Positions 7,947 to 16,884 of a DNA stretch of 64,000 nucleotides are shown one piece after another (position 1 is the stretch's first letter; every line of letters begins with the position of its first letter). The stretch is taken from positions 372,001 to 436,000 of the forward strand of contig NZ_WBJX01000003.1 in the NCBI RefSeq assembly GCF_008831075.1, read 5' to 3'. The notes under the pieces were generated by a model. That model saw nothing but the letters and a program-made list of their open reading frames with translations, searched no databases and was not told where the DNA came from. Position numbers and translations under genes: made by a program. This DNA comes from Pseudoclavibacter terrae. GTDB taxonomy: Bacteria; Actinomycetota; Actinomycetes; Actinomycetales; Microbacteriaceae.

Positions 7947-9488
7947 ATGGTGCAAGACGACAAGATCCTGAAGATGTCGAACATCGTGAAGGAATTCAGC
8001 GGTGTTCGGGCCCTCTCGGGCGTCAACATCGAAGTCCAACGCGGCGAGGTGCACGGCATCTGCGGCGAGAACGGCGCTGGCAAGTCGACGCTCATGAAGG
8101 TCCTGAGCGGCGTCTACCCCCACGGCACCTTCGAGGGGACCATCGAGTTCGATGGCCGCGAGGTGCGGTACAAGAACATCAACGACAGCGAGCACGACGG
8201 CATCGTCATCATCCACCAGGAGCTCGCCCTCAGCCCCTACCTGTCGATCGCCGAGAACATCTTCCTCGGCAACGAGGTGCAGCGCTTCGGCATCATCGAC
8301 TGGGACGAGACCAACCGCCGCGCGGCAGAGCTGCTGAAGCGGGTCGGCCTCAACGAGAACCCCGCCACCGTGATCCGCGAGATCGGCGTCGGCAAGCAGC
8401 AGCTCGTCGAGATCGCGAAGGCGCTCTCCAAAGACGTGAAGCTCCTCATCCTCGACGAGCCCACCGCCGCCCTCAACGACGAAGACTCAGCCCACCTGCT
8501 CGGCCTCATCGAACAGCTGCGCGAGCAGGGCATCACCTCGATCATCATCTCCCACAAGCTCAAGGAGATCCGGCGCATCGCAGACCGCGTCACGATCATC
8601 CGCGACGGGGCGACGATCGACTCCATCGACATGAGCGAAGAGGATGCGACCGAAGGTCGGATCATCCGCGCCATGGTCGGCCGAGAGCTCAGCTCCATGT
8701 TCCCGCCGCGCGACGCGGTCATCGGGGAAGAGAAGCTGCGCGTCGAGAACTGGACCGTGCACCACCCAGCGGACCCGAGCCGCAAGGTCGTCGACGACGT
8801 GTCGTTCCACGTGCGCGCCGGCGAGATCATCGGCTTCGCAGGCCTCATGGGTGCGGGCCGCACGGAACTCGCGATGAGCATCTTCGGCCGCAGCTACGGC
8901 ACCAACATCTCCGGCGAGGTGTACAAGTCGGGGCAGCTGATCTCCACGAAGACCATCGACGAGTCCATCAAGAACGGCCTCGCCTACACGACGGAAGACC
9001 GCAAGCACCTCGGCCTCAACCTCATCGGCGACATCCAGGCGAACATCTCCGCCGCCGCCGCCAGGAAGGTCGCCCGCTGGGGCGTCGTCGACGGCATCAA
9101 GGAGAACGGCGTCGCCGAGGGCTACCGCAAGTCCATGAACATCAAGACGGCAAGCGTCGCGACCCTCACCGGCAAGCTCTCCGGAGGCAACCAGCAGAAG
9201 GTCGTGCTCAGCAAATGGCTGCAGACCGACCCAGACGTGCTGTTCCTCGACGAACCCACGCGCGGCATCGACGTCGGCGCCAAGTACGAGATCTACGGAC
9301 TCATCAACAAGCTCGTCGAACAGGGCAGGGCCGTCGTCGTCATCTCCTCCGAACTCCCCGAGCTGCTCGGTCTCGCCGACCGCATCTACACGATCTCCGA
9401 AGGCCGCCTCACCGGCGAAGTCACCAAGGAGAACGCAACCCAGGAACTCCTCATGCAGTACATGACCGCTGGAAAGGACGAGTCGTGA
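7947..9488 (+). CDS. Sugar ABC transporter ATPase with two nucleotide-binding domains (XylG/MmsA type)
   Basis: This is the cytoplasmic ATPase subunit energising monosaccharide import. ATG 7947 follows GGAG very closely; GTG 7950 with 5-nt spacing is equally plausible. The 513-residue protein is a tandem ABC. The first domain has GENGAGKST, the degenerate signature IGVGKQQ and [11 protein letters not shown]. The second has [10 protein letters not shown] in place of a classical Walker A (no GKS/T), LSGGNQQK and [11 protein letters not shown]. This asymmetry is typical of the RbsA/XylG/MglA family. The stop overlaps the permease start (GTGA), indicating translational coupling. Confidence 0.94.
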   Translation: MVQDDKILKMSNIVKEFSGVRALSGVNIEVQRGEVHGICGENGAGKSTLMKVLSGVYPHGTFEGTIEFDGREVRYKNINDSEHDGIVIIHQELALSPYLSIAENIFLGNEVQRFGIIDWDETNRRAAELLKRVGLNENPATVIREIGVGKQQLVEIAKALSKDVKLLILDEPTAALNDEDSAHLLGLIEQLREQGITSIIISHKLKEIRRIADRVTIIRDGATIDSIDMSEEDATEGRIIRAMVGRELSSMFPPRDAVIGEEKLRVENWTVHHPADPSRKVVDDVSFHVRAGEIIGFAGLMGAGRTELAMSIFGRSYGTNISGEVYKSGQLISTKTIDESIKNGLAYTTEDRKHLGLNLIGDIQANISAAAARKVARWGVVDGIKENGVAEGYRKSMNIKTASVATLTGKLSGGNQQKVVLSKWLQTDPDVLFLDEPTRGIDVGAKYEIYGLINKLVEQGRAVVVISSELPELLGLADRIYTISEGRLTGEVTKENATQELLMQYMTAGKDES

Positions 9489-10693
9489 CCACCACGAACA
9501 CCGAGGCCGCGAGCGAAGCAGGCACCCGCAAAGTCAGGATGTCCGTCGACGTCCGCCAGTACGGGATCCTCGGCGCCCTCGCCGTCATCATCATCCTGTT
9601 CCAGATCCTCACCGGCGGAAAGCTACTGCTCCCCGCCAACATCAACAACCTCATCCAGCAGAACGCGTACGTGCTGATCCTCGCGGTCGGCATGATCATC
9701 GTGATCATCGCCGGCCACATCGACCTGTCGGTCGGATCGGTGGTCGCCGTCGTCGGCGCCATCACGGCCATCGCCATCACCCAATGGGGCCTGCCGTGGT
9801 TCGCGGCCGTGCTCATCGGCCTCGCGGCCGGGGCGGTGATCGGCGTCTGGCAGGGATTCTGGATCGCCTACGTGGGCATACCCGCGTTCATCGTGACGCT
9901 CGCCGGCATGCTCCTCTTCCGAGGCCTCACCCTCGTCCTCCTCACGGGCGGCACGATCAACGCGCTCCCCGACGAGTTCGTCGCCATCGGCAAGGGCTCG
10001 CTGCCACAGTCGATGGGCACCATGCTGGGCGGACACGACGTCGTCACCATGCTCATCGCGCTCGTCGTCGTCGCCGCGGTCATCGGAAGCCAGCTCCGCA
10101 CCCGCGCCCGCCGCAAGAAGCTCGACCTCCCGGTCGAACCGGGCGGAGCGCTCATCGCGAAGCTCGCCATCGTCGCGGTCGCCGTCCTCGCCTTCGCCTG
10201 GCTGCTCTCCGCGCACAAGGGCCTCCCGATCATCCTGATCATCCTGGCCGTGCTCATCATGCTCTACACGTTCATCCTGCAGCGCACCGTCTTCGGCCGG
10301 AACGTCTACGCCATGGGCGGCAACCTCTTCGCGGCCAAGATGAGCGGCGTGCGCACCGAGCGCGTCAACTTCCTCATTTTCGTCAACATGGGTGTGCTCG
10401 CCGCCCTCGCCGGCATCGTCACGACCGCCCGCGCAGGTGGCGCCGTCGCGTCCGCCGGAAACACGTACGAGCTCGACGCCATCGCGGCTGCCTTCATCGG
10501 CGGCGCGGCCGTGACCGGCGGAGTTGGTACCGTTATCGGCGCAGTCATCGGCGCGATGATCATGGGTGTCCTCAACATGGGACTCTCGATCCTCTCGGTC
10601 GACTCGGCGTGGCAGTCGGTCATCAAGGGACTCGTGCTGCTGCTCGCAGTCGCCATCGACGTGCTCGGCAAGCGCCGAGGTGGACGCAGCTGA
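9485..10693 (+). CDS. Sugar ABC transporter permease (XylH/MmsB type)
   Basis: This is the membrane permease of the monosaccharide importer. GTG 9485 overlaps the ATPase stop; it gives 402 residues with about ten hydrophobic segments. Motifs of the RbsC/XylH family are visible: [16 protein letters not shown] early, [12 protein letters not shown], and [20 protein letters not shown] near the EAA-like cytoplasmic loop. Codons are continuous with the preceding gene. It completes a receptor-ATPase-permease set. The ROK repressor gene follows after 128 bp. Confidence 0.93.
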   Translation: MTTTNTEAASEAGTRKVRMSVDVRQYGILGALAVIIILFQILTGGKLLLPANINNLIQQNAYVLILAVGMIIVIIAGHIDLSVGSVVAVVGAITAIAITQWGLPWFAAVLIGLAAGAVIGVWQGFWIAYVGIPAFIVTLAGMLLFRGLTLVLLTGGTINALPDEFVAIGKGSLPQSMGTMLGGHDVVTMLIALVVVAAVIGSQLRTRARRKKLDLPVEPGGALIAKLAIVAVAVLAFAWLLSAHKGLPIILIILAVLIMLYTFILQRTVFGRNVYAMGGNLFAAKMSGVRTERVNFLIFVNMGVLAALAGIVTTARAGGAVASAGNTYELDAIAAAFIGGAAVTGGVGTVIGAVIGAMIMGVLNMGLSILSVDSAWQSVIKGLVLLLAVAIDVLGKRRGGRS

Positions 10694-10821
10694 TCAGTGC
10701 TCCGCCGCCCGCGCCCACCCGGCGCTGGCGGCGGAGCGGCTCGGCCGAGCGCCGACGTGCACGAACCAGGACAGCAGAAGACCACCACCACCACGATGAT
10801 GAGCGAGAGAAGAGGACGCGC

Positions 10822-11973
10822 ATGCCCACCGATCGCGTCGCGTCGTCGAACCTCTCCCTCATCCTCGAGCGCCTCCACCGCGGCGGCCAGGCATCCCGAG
10901 CCGAGCTGACCCGCGAGACGGGCCTCAACCGCTCCACCATCGCCGCCCTCGTCGCAGAGCTCGCAGATCGACGTATCGTCGAGGAGCAGGAGCCCGTCGC
11001 CACGAACCTCGTCGGACGGCCGAGCCCCATCGTCAACGTGTGCGACAAGATCGTCGCCGTCGCCGTCGTCCCCGAAGTGGACGCGCTCAACGTCGGCGTC
11101 GTGAGCTTTCGCGGCGAACTGCTGAAGCGCATCCGCTTCGAGACCGAGAAGCCACCGACCGCCAAAGAGGCCGTCGCCATCGTGAAAGCGCTCGTCGAAG
11201 GGCTCAGCGAGAGCCTGGACACCCTTTACGAATGCGTGGGAATCGGCGTCGCCGTGCCCGGCCTCGTCCGCGCCTCCGACGGCTTCGTGCGCTGGGTGCC
11301 CCACTTCGAGTGGCGCGACGTGCCACTCGCCGAGCAGCTGCAGCAGGCGACGGGCCTCCCCGTCCTCGCCGCGAACGACGCCAACCTCGGCGCAGTCGCC
11401 GAGCACATCTTCGGCGCGGGCCGCGGCATCAGCAACATGCTCTACATGAACGGCGGCGCGAGCGGCATCGGCGGCGGCATCATCGCCGACGACCGCCTCC
11501 TGCACGGTGTCGCCGGATACGCGGGGGAGTTCGGCCACAACCTCGTCGCGACCCCCGCCGCGCTCGGCACCTCCGGCGACGACGAACTCGAGCGCGTCGT
11601 CAGCAGGCGCCGCCTCCTCGCCGCGCTCGGCACCAAGAGCGCGAGCGACGACGAGCTGGAGCGCATGCTGCAGCAGAGCATCGACCCGGCCGTGAAGCTC
11701 GAGACGCACCGGCAGCTCGGCGTGCTGAGTGTCGGCGTGCGCAACATGATCAACATCCTCAACCCGGAGCGCGTCGTCCTCGGCGGGTTCCTCGGCGTGC
11801 TCCTCGACCTCGAACGCGACTACTTCCTCGAGATCCTCGCCGAGCACACCCTCGCCCCGAACTACGGCGAAGTCGAAGTCGTGCGCGCCGGACTCGGCAG
11901 CGACCTGCTCTTCATCGGCGCCGCCGAGCTGCAGTTCCAAGCCCTCATCGAGCGCGCCCACCTGCACCGCTGA
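10822..11973 (+). CDS. xylR: ROK-family transcriptional repressor, probable XylR
   Basis: It probably represses the divergent xyl genes until the sugar is bound. ATG 10822 (MPTDRVASSN) follows AGAGGA; the protein is 383 residues. Residues about 10-60 form a winged HTH (SRAELTRETGLNRSTIAALV), followed by a ROK sugar-kinase-like domain with GIGVAVPGLV, ANDANLGAVAEH, GIGGGIIADD and GYAGEFGHNLV. The usual ROK zinc motif (CxCGxxGCxE) is absent after the GEFGH motif; this region instead reads ATPAALGTSGDDELE. DNA binding therefore cannot rely on the standard zinc site. The assignment to xylose rests on gene context. Confidence 0.85.
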   Translation: MPTDRVASSNLSLILERLHRGGQASRAELTRETGLNRSTIAALVAELADRRIVEEQEPVATNLVGRPSPIVNVCDKIVAVAVVPEVDALNVGVVSFRGELLKRIRFETEKPPTAKEAVAIVKALVEGLSESLDTLYECVGIGVAVPGLVRASDGFVRWVPHFEWRDVPLAEQLQQATGLPVLAANDANLGAVAEHIFGAGRGISNMLYMNGGASGIGGGIIADDRLLHGVAGYAGEFGHNLVATPAALGTSGDDELERVVSRRRLLAALGTKSASDDELERMLQQSIDPAVKLETHRQLGVLSVGVRNMINILNPERVVLGGFLGVLLDLERDYFLEILAEHTLAPNYGEVEVVRAGLGSDLLFIGAAELQFQALIERAHLHR

Positions 11974-11977
11974 CGCC

Positions 11978-11995
11978 GCGCGCGGCTCCGCGCGC
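11978..11995 (+). terminator. GC hairpin just after xylR
   Basis: GCGCGC, a 6-nt GGCTCC loop and GCGCGC start 4 nt after the stop; no T-tract follows. It is a weak terminator candidate preceding the repeat cluster. Confidence 0.4.
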
Positions 11996-12063
11996 TTGGC
12001 CGCGACGCCTCGCCCGCGTTTGCGCCGCGCGACCGGCTCGCGTCGCGTGGCGTCGCCCGAGTT

Positions 12064-12127
12064 TCGGGATGGGTTTCTCGCTTTATCGCGGGAAACTTCC
12101 CGCAAGGAAGCGAGGTTCCCATCCCGA
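12064..12127. repeat. 64-bp interspersed hairpin repeat, copy 1
   Basis: This is an imperfect palindrome beginning TCGGGATGGG and ending CCCATCCCGA. The outer arms also pair CTCGCTT with AAGCGAG. Nested inside is a perfect stem GCGGGAA-AC-TTCCCGC. It is nearly identical to copy 2 at 12305. It lies in the spacer between the convergent xylR and fabH genes. Confidence 0.85.
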
Positions 12128-12174
12128 GATTGCGTGTTCGGGCTTGCGGGGCAGATTCCGCTGTCGGCCCCGAC

Positions 12175-12238
12175 TCGGGATGGCTTTCACGCACGCGGAT
12201 GGCTTGCAACCCATCCGGAAGCGCGAAACCCATCCGGA
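12175..12238. repeat. 64-bp interspersed hairpin repeat, divergent copy
   Basis: It has the same length and the same start (TCGGGATGG) as its neighbours, ending in the variant form CCATCCGGA. Here the arms pair GGGATGG with CCATCC and TTTC with GAAA. The inner stem is a different sequence, GGATGG/CCATCC, so structure is kept while sequence changed. Confidence 0.7.
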
Positions 12239-12304
12239 GGCGAGAAACCGGTCCGCGGACGTGGTTGATGGCGGCGTCCGTGGAGTGTCGTCGAGATGTG
12301 CGTC

Positions 12305-12368
12305 TCGGGATGGGTTTCTTGCTCTATCGCGGGAAACTTCCCGCAAGGAAGCGAGGTTCCCATCCCGA
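12305..12368. repeat. 64-bp interspersed hairpin repeat, copy 2
   Basis: It differs from copy 1 at only two positions of the left arm (CTTGCTC in place of CTCGCTT); inner stem and right arm are identical. It lies 48 bp before the fabH stop, on the other side of the divergent copy. Confidence 0.85.
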
Positions 12369-12415
12369 AAGCGGGCCGCCGGGCGGGATCCCGGGGACTC
12401 GGCCGGCGCTCGCGC

Positions 12416-13396
12416 TTACGCGGGGTTGCGGACCTCGGGGAACGCGATGACCTGCCCGGAGTAGCAGAAGCCGCCGCCGAAGCCGAGCAGCAGGGCGGGC
12501 CCACCTGGCTCGGCGACACCGGCCTCGACCTGCTTCGCGAGGGCGATCGGGATGGATGCGGCCGAGGTGTTGCCCGAGTAGACGACGTCGCGCGCGACGA
12601 CCTCGTCGGCGAGGCCGAGCTGCTTGCCGAGGGCGTCGATGATGCGCAGGTTCGCCTGATGCGGCACGAACGCGACGAGCTCGTCCGCCCGCACGCCACC
12701 CTTCGCGAGGGCGTCGATCGCGACGTGCTGCGCCTGCGTGATGGCCCAGCGGAAGACGCTGCGCCCTTCCTGCTCGAAGCGGCCGGAAGGCTGCTGGATG
12801 CGCACCAGGTTGCCGAGCTCGGGCTGCGAGCCCCAGGCGACGGGCGCGATGCCGGGTGTCTCGCTGCGTTCGAGGACCACGGCGCCCGCTCCGTCGGCCA
12901 TGAGGATGGCTGTGGTGCGGTCGGTCCAGTCCATGAAGTCGCTCATGCGCTCGGCACCGATGATGAGGGCACGGCTCGCGGAACCGGCCTGGATCGCCTG
13001 GTCGGCGACGGCGAGGGCCTGGGAGAAGCCGGCGCACGCGGCGTTGAGGTCGAAGGCGACAGGGTGGGTCGCGCCGATGCGCGTCGCCACCTGGGCGGCG
13101 GTTGATGGCGAGCGGTCCATTGCCGTCATCGTGGCGACGATGACCATGTCGATGTCCGAGCCCTGCACGTCGGCGGAGAGCAGCGCCTTGACGCCTGCTG
13201 CCGCCGCGAGGTCGGTGACGCTCTGCCCCTCTGCGGCCAGGCGGCGCTCGCGGATGCCGACACGCGAGGTGATCCACTCGTCGCTGGTGTCGAGAGTCTG
13301 CGACAGCTCGTCGTTGGTGACGACGCGCTCCGGCGACTCGTAGCCGACTCCGACGATGCGCGAGTGCACTGGCTGAGGTTGGGAGAAGGAAAGCAT
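12416..13396 (-). CDS. fabH: Beta-ketoacyl-ACP synthase III, FabH-like (stand-alone)
   Basis: It condenses acyl-CoA with malonyl-ACP to start fatty-acid (or related) chains. The 326-residue protein begins at ATG 13396 (MLSFSQPQPV). It has the complete Cys-His-Asn triad: Cys121 in NAACAGF, His in VPHQANLRI and Asn in YSGNTSAAS, plus the C-terminal GFGGGFCYSGQ. It stands alone between the repeat cluster and a META lipoprotein, not in a fabD-acpP-fabF cluster. It may therefore be an additional copy or serve a specialised primer; whether another FabH exists in this genome cannot be seen. Confidence 0.92.
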   Translation of the reverse strand: MLSFSQPQPVHSRIVGVGYESPERVVTNDELSQTLDTSDEWITSRVGIRERRLAAEGQSVTDLAAAAGVKALLSADVQGSDIDMVIVATMTAMDRSPSTAAQVATRIGATHPVAFDLNAACAGFSQALAVADQAIQAGSASRALIIGAERMSDFMDWTDRTTAILMADGAGAVVLERSETPGIAPVAWGSQPELGNLVRIQQPSGRFEQEGRSVFRWAITQAQHVAIDALAKGGVRADELVAFVPHQANLRIIDALGKQLGLADEVVARDVVYSGNTSAASIPIALAKQVEAGVAEPGGPALLLGFGGGFCYSGQVIAFPEVRNPA

Positions 13397-13514
13397 GATC
13401 AACGCAGAATCCTACCCTCCGGTCAGTGTCTGTCTCTGTGGGTGGTATTCGGAACGTGCGGGCTCGCCGGATTGCCCTAGGCGCGGAGGTGGCGGGCGAG
13501 GATGCGGCGGCCCG

Positions 13515-13880
13515 TCAGCCGCGGGGCAGCGTTCCGATCTGGTCGCCCGCTTCGTTGTAGATCACGAGCGAGTCGCCGTCGATCTCGGCGGAGCTCGCGC
13601 CGAGCAGCCACGTGTCGACGCCCTCGCAGAACATCATCGTCGAGGCGAGCGCCCCGAATTCGACCGTGCCGTCGGTCTCCGTCCACTCGCCCATGAGGCG
13701 GTTGCAGCCGTCGTTGCCCGTGACCTTGCCGTCGTCGGCGAGGTTGAGGCCTGGTTCCCCCTGCCCGCTCGAGTTCGGGGTACCCCAGGTGCCGGCTGCG
13801 GATGCGGCGGGAGCCGCGCATCCGGTGAGGAGCAGGAGAGCGGCTGCCGCGACTGCGATGCTGACGCCGATGGTCTTCAC
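13515..13880 (-). CDS. META-domain (HslJ-like) lipoprotein
   Basis: This is a small exported lipoprotein of 121 residues. GTG 13880 (VKTIGVSIAV) was chosen because GGAG lies 6 nt upstream and it directly begins a signal peptide with lipobox LLTGC. The mature part shows META-domain features: a DDGKVTGNDGCNRLMGEW segment with the conserved N-G-C-N motif, and a second Cys in TMMFCEG that may pair with it. META/HslJ proteins are linked to stress or antibiotic tolerance in other bacteria; the role here is unknown. It is monocistronic. Confidence 0.8.
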   Translation of the reverse strand: MKTIGVSIAVAAAALLLLTGCAAPAASAAGTWGTPNSSGQGEPGLNLADDGKVTGNDGCNRLMGEWTETDGTVEFGALASTMMFCEGVDTWLLGASSAEIDGDSLVIYNEAGDQIGTLPRG

Positions 13881-14047
13881 GGGTGCTCCGATGCTCAGGG
13901 GGATGGCCACATCGTAGCGACTAGGCGCAGTCGATCGGAGGCCCCCTCGCGGGGACCGTGCGGCGGAGCGGACGCACTCCTCGGGCGCGCAGGCCGTGCG
14001 GCTCACCGCGGAGGAACCGTCCTCCCAGTGGCACACGAGCGAGCGGA

Positions 14048-14053
14048 TACCCT
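14048..14053 (+). promoter_or_regulatory. -10 element of a leaderless promoter for the ankyrin gene
   Basis: TACCCT lies 6 nt before ATG 14060, and there is no Shine-Dalgarno sequence. This predicts a leaderless transcript. Confidence 0.5.
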
Positions 14054-14059
14054 GTCGGC

Positions 14060-14437
14060 ATGCCCGAACTGACTCCAGAACAAGTGGTGGCCCTCAAGGA
14101 GCTCGCGATGGGCTGTGCTCGTCGCGGGGACAGCCAGACGCTGCTGGATCTCATCGATCAGGGCATGCCCGTCGATCTGCAGGATGCGGCCGGCAACACC
14201 GCGCTGATGCTCGCCGCGTACAGCGGTCACGCGGGCACCGTCGAAGCGCTCATCGGTCGCGGCGCGGACGTCGACCTGCGCAATGCGCGAGACCAGTCGC
14301 CCATCGCCGGCGCTCTCTTCAAGGGGGAGGACGAGATCGTTCGGCTGCTCCGGGCGGCGGGCGCCGACCTTGACGCGGGGACGCCATCCGCGCGAGCGAC
14401 CGCGGACATGTTCGGGCAGGCGCACCTGCTGAGCTGA
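14060..14437 (+). CDS. Ankyrin-repeat protein
   Basis: This is a 125-residue cytoplasmic protein made almost entirely of ankyrin repeats: GNTALMLAAYSGHAGTVEAL and DQSPIAGALFKGEDEIVRLL are two clear units, flanked by partial repeats. There is no signal peptide or catalytic motif. Such compact ankyrin proteins act as protein-binding modules; the partner is unknown. It begins at ATG 14060 from a predicted leaderless promoter. The neighbours do not suggest a function. Confidence 0.82.
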   Translation: MPELTPEQVVALKELAMGCARRGDSQTLLDLIDQGMPVDLQDAAGNTALMLAAYSGHAGTVEALIGRGADVDLRNARDQSPIAGALFKGEDEIVRLLRAAGADLDAGTPSARATADMFGQAHLLS

Positions 14438-14520
14438 TCGCCCGACGGCGAACCCGTCGACCGGGATGCCCCGTCGCATCCGGTGAGCCGTGGAACAAGC
14501 GCTTGCCCCGGGGCGTTCGA

Positions 14521-15450
14521 GTGAACGTGACCACTTTGACGCCGCACGCACCCACGAGCGATGCCCTCGATCGGGCCCTCGCGTCGCTCGAATGGACGCT
14601 CGTCGGCTCGCACCGGCACCAGCTCACGTCTGGCGAGCCGTTTGCGCGACGCCACGATGGGCCGGGATTCGTCTACGTCTTCAGCGGTGTCGCGCGACTT
14701 GCGGTGCGGGGAGCGCCGAGCGAGGATCTCTCGGCTGGTGAGCTCGTGTTCTTCCCGCGCGCCCACTCGATATCGGTGCTGGCGACGGGCGACGTCGAGT
14801 TCATCGACGTGGGTTTCGAGGCGGCCCCGTTCGCGCATGCCGCGGCCGAGACGCTGCCCGCCGCGCTGGTCGTGCGCGACTTCGCGCGGCAGGAACCCTC
14901 GATGGTGGCCCTCATCGATGGCATGGCGTGCGCCTGGGGCCGTGACAGCGAGTCCGGTCGGCGCGGGGGCTCGAGCGCGCACCCTCGCGCCGGTGACGCC
15001 GTCATCTGCAGCCGCATCGCGACGACCATCGTGTCGACGGCGCTTCGGGCCTGGAACGAGGCGGGATGCGCGCCGGCGGGTTGGCTGCGGGACGTTGCGG
15101 AGCCACGGATCGCGGCCGCGCTCGAGGCACTCCACCAGGAGCCGGGCCACCCGTGGACGCTCGACGATCTCGCGAGGGCCGCGAGGATGTCGCGTTCGGC
15201 GTTCGCCCTCCGGTTCCAGGAGGCGGTCGGGGAGACGCCGATCGGGTACCTCACGCGTGTGCGCATGGAGACGGCGAAGGGGCTGCTGCTGCGGAGCGAG
15301 CTGACGATCGGCGCGGTCGCGAGCGGGCTCGGCTACGAGTCGCAGGCTGGCTTCAGCCGCGCGTTCCAGCGCCACACCGGGTCGACTCCGGGTCGCTGGA
15401 GGGTCGAGGCGCGGTCGGGAGCAGTCCAGGAGCCTCGCGCGAGCTCGTAG
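14521..15450 (+). CDS. AraC-family transcriptional regulator with cupin sensor domain
   Basis: This is an about 309-residue DNA-binding regulator. The N-terminal half carries a cupin-type sensing domain (GPGFVYVFSGVARLAVRG, LVFFPRAHSISVL), the family also called AraC cupin_6. The C-terminal 100 residues hold two HTH motifs (LDDLARAARMSRSAFALRF and IGAVASGLGYESQAGFSRAF). The start is uncertain: GTG 14521 is chosen, TTG 14503 and GTG 14527 are alternatives. It converges with an MFS gene, a common pairing in which the regulator controls the exporter; that link is inference. Confidence 0.85.
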   Translation: MNVTTLTPHAPTSDALDRALASLEWTLVGSHRHQLTSGEPFARRHDGPGFVYVFSGVARLAVRGAPSEDLSAGELVFFPRAHSISVLATGDVEFIDVGFEAAPFAHAAAETLPAALVVRDFARQEPSMVALIDGMACAWGRDSESGRRGGSSAHPRAGDAVICSRIATTIVSTALRAWNEAGCAPAGWLRDVAEPRIAAALEALHQEPGHPWTLDDLARAARMSRSAFALRFQEAVGETPIGYLTRVRMETAKGLLLRSELTIGAVASGLGYESQAGFSRAFQRHTGSTPGRWRVEARSGAVQEPRASS

Positions 15451-15490
15451 CGGGCATCCGCTCCCGTGCGGGGCCTGGACGACACGCGAG

Positions 15491-15537
15491 CGGATGCTGG
15501 CGCCCGCGAAGCCTCACGCAGCCGACGCCAGCATCCG
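15491..15537. terminator. Bidirectional hairpin between araC-type gene and MFS gene
   Basis: CGGATGCTGGCG pairs with CGCCAGCATCCG around a 23-nt loop, between two convergent stops. No T-tract is present, but position and strength suggest termination on both strands. Confidence 0.6.
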
Positions 15538-15573
15538 AAGCGACCTCAGTCGGTCGAAGCGACCTCAGTCGGT
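15536..15573. repeat. 19-bp perfect tandem duplication across the MFS stop codon
   Basis: CGAAGCGACCTCAGTCGGT occurs twice head to tail (15536-15554, 15555-15573). The distal copy contains the MFS stop codon and final residues. The proximal copy carries an identical, now redundant, stop. It looks like a recent local duplication. Confidence 0.85.
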
Positions 15574-16779
15574 GCGGCCCGGGAACCGTGCGCTGCCGAA
15601 GATGAGGCCGCCGACGATCGCGGACGCCGAGGCGACGACGAGCGCGGGTGTGACCCCGATCAGGTCGATGAGGAGCCCGCCGACGCCGGCGCCCAGCGTG
15701 ATGGCGAGCTGGAACCCCGCGACCGAGAGCCCGCCGCCCGACTCCATGCGGTCGGGCACGAGTCGACCCATCCACGTGCCGAGGGTCGTGAGCCAGCCGC
15801 CGAAGCCGATGCCCCAGGTGGTGACGGCCACGGCGACGAGCCACACCTCACCTGGCGCGAGCGCGACGATGCCGATGGAGACGCCGATGAGCAGTGGGAC
15901 GGCGAAGCGGAGCACCGCGAGGTGTCGGTCGACGAGGAGTCCGACGAGGAAGTTGCCGGCGACGCCTCCGATGCCGAACGCGACGAGCAGCGCGGCCACG
16001 CCGACGCTGTCGAGTCCGGGCACTCGGTCGATGGCGAGGCGGATGTACGTGAACGCGACGAAGTGTCCGAGGACGGTGAGGATGTGCCCCGTGAGCCCGA
16101 CGCGGATGCCCGGTACGCGCAGCGTGTCCACCAGGGAGCGCAGGCCGCCGCTCGACGCGGTCGGTGGCACGTGGGGAAGGGCGACTCGGAGGGCGATTGC
16201 GACGGCCACGGTCACGACGGCGACGCTCGCGAAGATGAGGCGCCAGTCCATGATCGTGCCGAGGTAGCTGCCGAGCGGCACGCCGGCGACGGTCGCGACC
16301 GTCGTCCCTGTGTTGACGAGCATGATGGCGCGGCCCAGGTGCTTGGGCTGCGAGAGGCTCGCCGCGATGGCGATCGACATTGCCCAGAAGGCGCCGAGCG
16401 CGGCGCCGAGCAGGAGGCGCGCGACGAGCAGCAGCACGAAGCCTGGCGCGACGGCCACGATCGCGCTCGAGAGTGCGGCGGCCCCGGCGAGGATCACGAG
16501 CAGCGTGCGGCGGTCGAGGCGGGGGACGAGGATGCCGATGGTCGGGGCGGTGAGGAATCCGACGAACGCGGTCACCGTGACCGTCTGGCCCGCCTGCCCC
16601 TCGGTGATGCCGAGCGAGGCGGCCATCGAGGGCAGCAGGCTCGGCGGCAGGAACTCGGCGAGGACGAGCACGAAGCTCGTCGCCATCATGGCCGCGATGG
16701 CGGCCCACGCCGTCTTCGCGGGTATCTGCGTCCGTGGTGACTGCGTCGCGGGGACAGTGGGGATGGTTCCGGTGGTCAT
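15565..16779 (-). CDS. MFS transporter (drug/sugar efflux, DHA1-like)
   Basis: This is a 404-residue inner-membrane secondary transporter with twelve hydrophobic segments. N-terminal helices start after a 25-residue cytoplasmic tail; a family-like motif LVPRLDRRTLLV lies between TM2 and TM3, and the GAFWAMSIAIAASLS region resembles AraJ/YdeA-type exporters. It starts at ATG 16779. The likely role is export of drugs or sugars, with proton exchange inferred from the family. It converges with the AraC-type regulator gene and follows the AI-2E gene on the same strand after 105 bp. Confidence 0.85.
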   Translation of the reverse strand: MTTGTIPTVPATQSPRTQIPAKTAWAAIAAMMATSFVLVLAEFLPPSLLPSMAASLGITEGQAGQTVTVTAFVGFLTAPTIGILVPRLDRRTLLVILAGAAALSSAIVAVAPGFVLLLVARLLLGAALGAFWAMSIAIAASLSQPKHLGRAIMLVNTGTTVATVAGVPLGSYLGTIMDWRLIFASVAVVTVAVAIALRVALPHVPPTASSGGLRSLVDTLRVPGIRVGLTGHILTVLGHFVAFTYIRLAIDRVPGLDSVGVAALLVAFGIGGVAGNFLVGLLVDRHLAVLRFAVPLLIGVSIGIVALAPGEVWLVAVAVTTWGIGFGGWLTTLGTWMGRLVPDRMESGGGLSVAGFQLAITLGAGVGGLLIDLIGVTPALVVASASAIVGGLIFGSARFPGRTD

Positions 16780-16884
16780 GCTCTCACCTTTGCCGAAGAC
16801 GGCGTCTCGTGGTTGATCGTGCGTCCGCGGGAGGTGACCGAACGTCCCGTCTCGCGGGCCGCACGGGCTTCGAGGCCGAGGCGA

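Noticed and set aside
12064-12368. CRISPR array
   Set aside because: Three units only, strongly palindromic through their full length, spacers of unequal length (47 and 66 bp), no cas genes.
11862-12464. Several short frames through the repeat cluster giving similar peptides (for example GFSLYRGKLPARKRGSHPE)
   Set aside because: The similar peptides come from the palindromic 64-bp repeats read in several frames, not from conserved protein.
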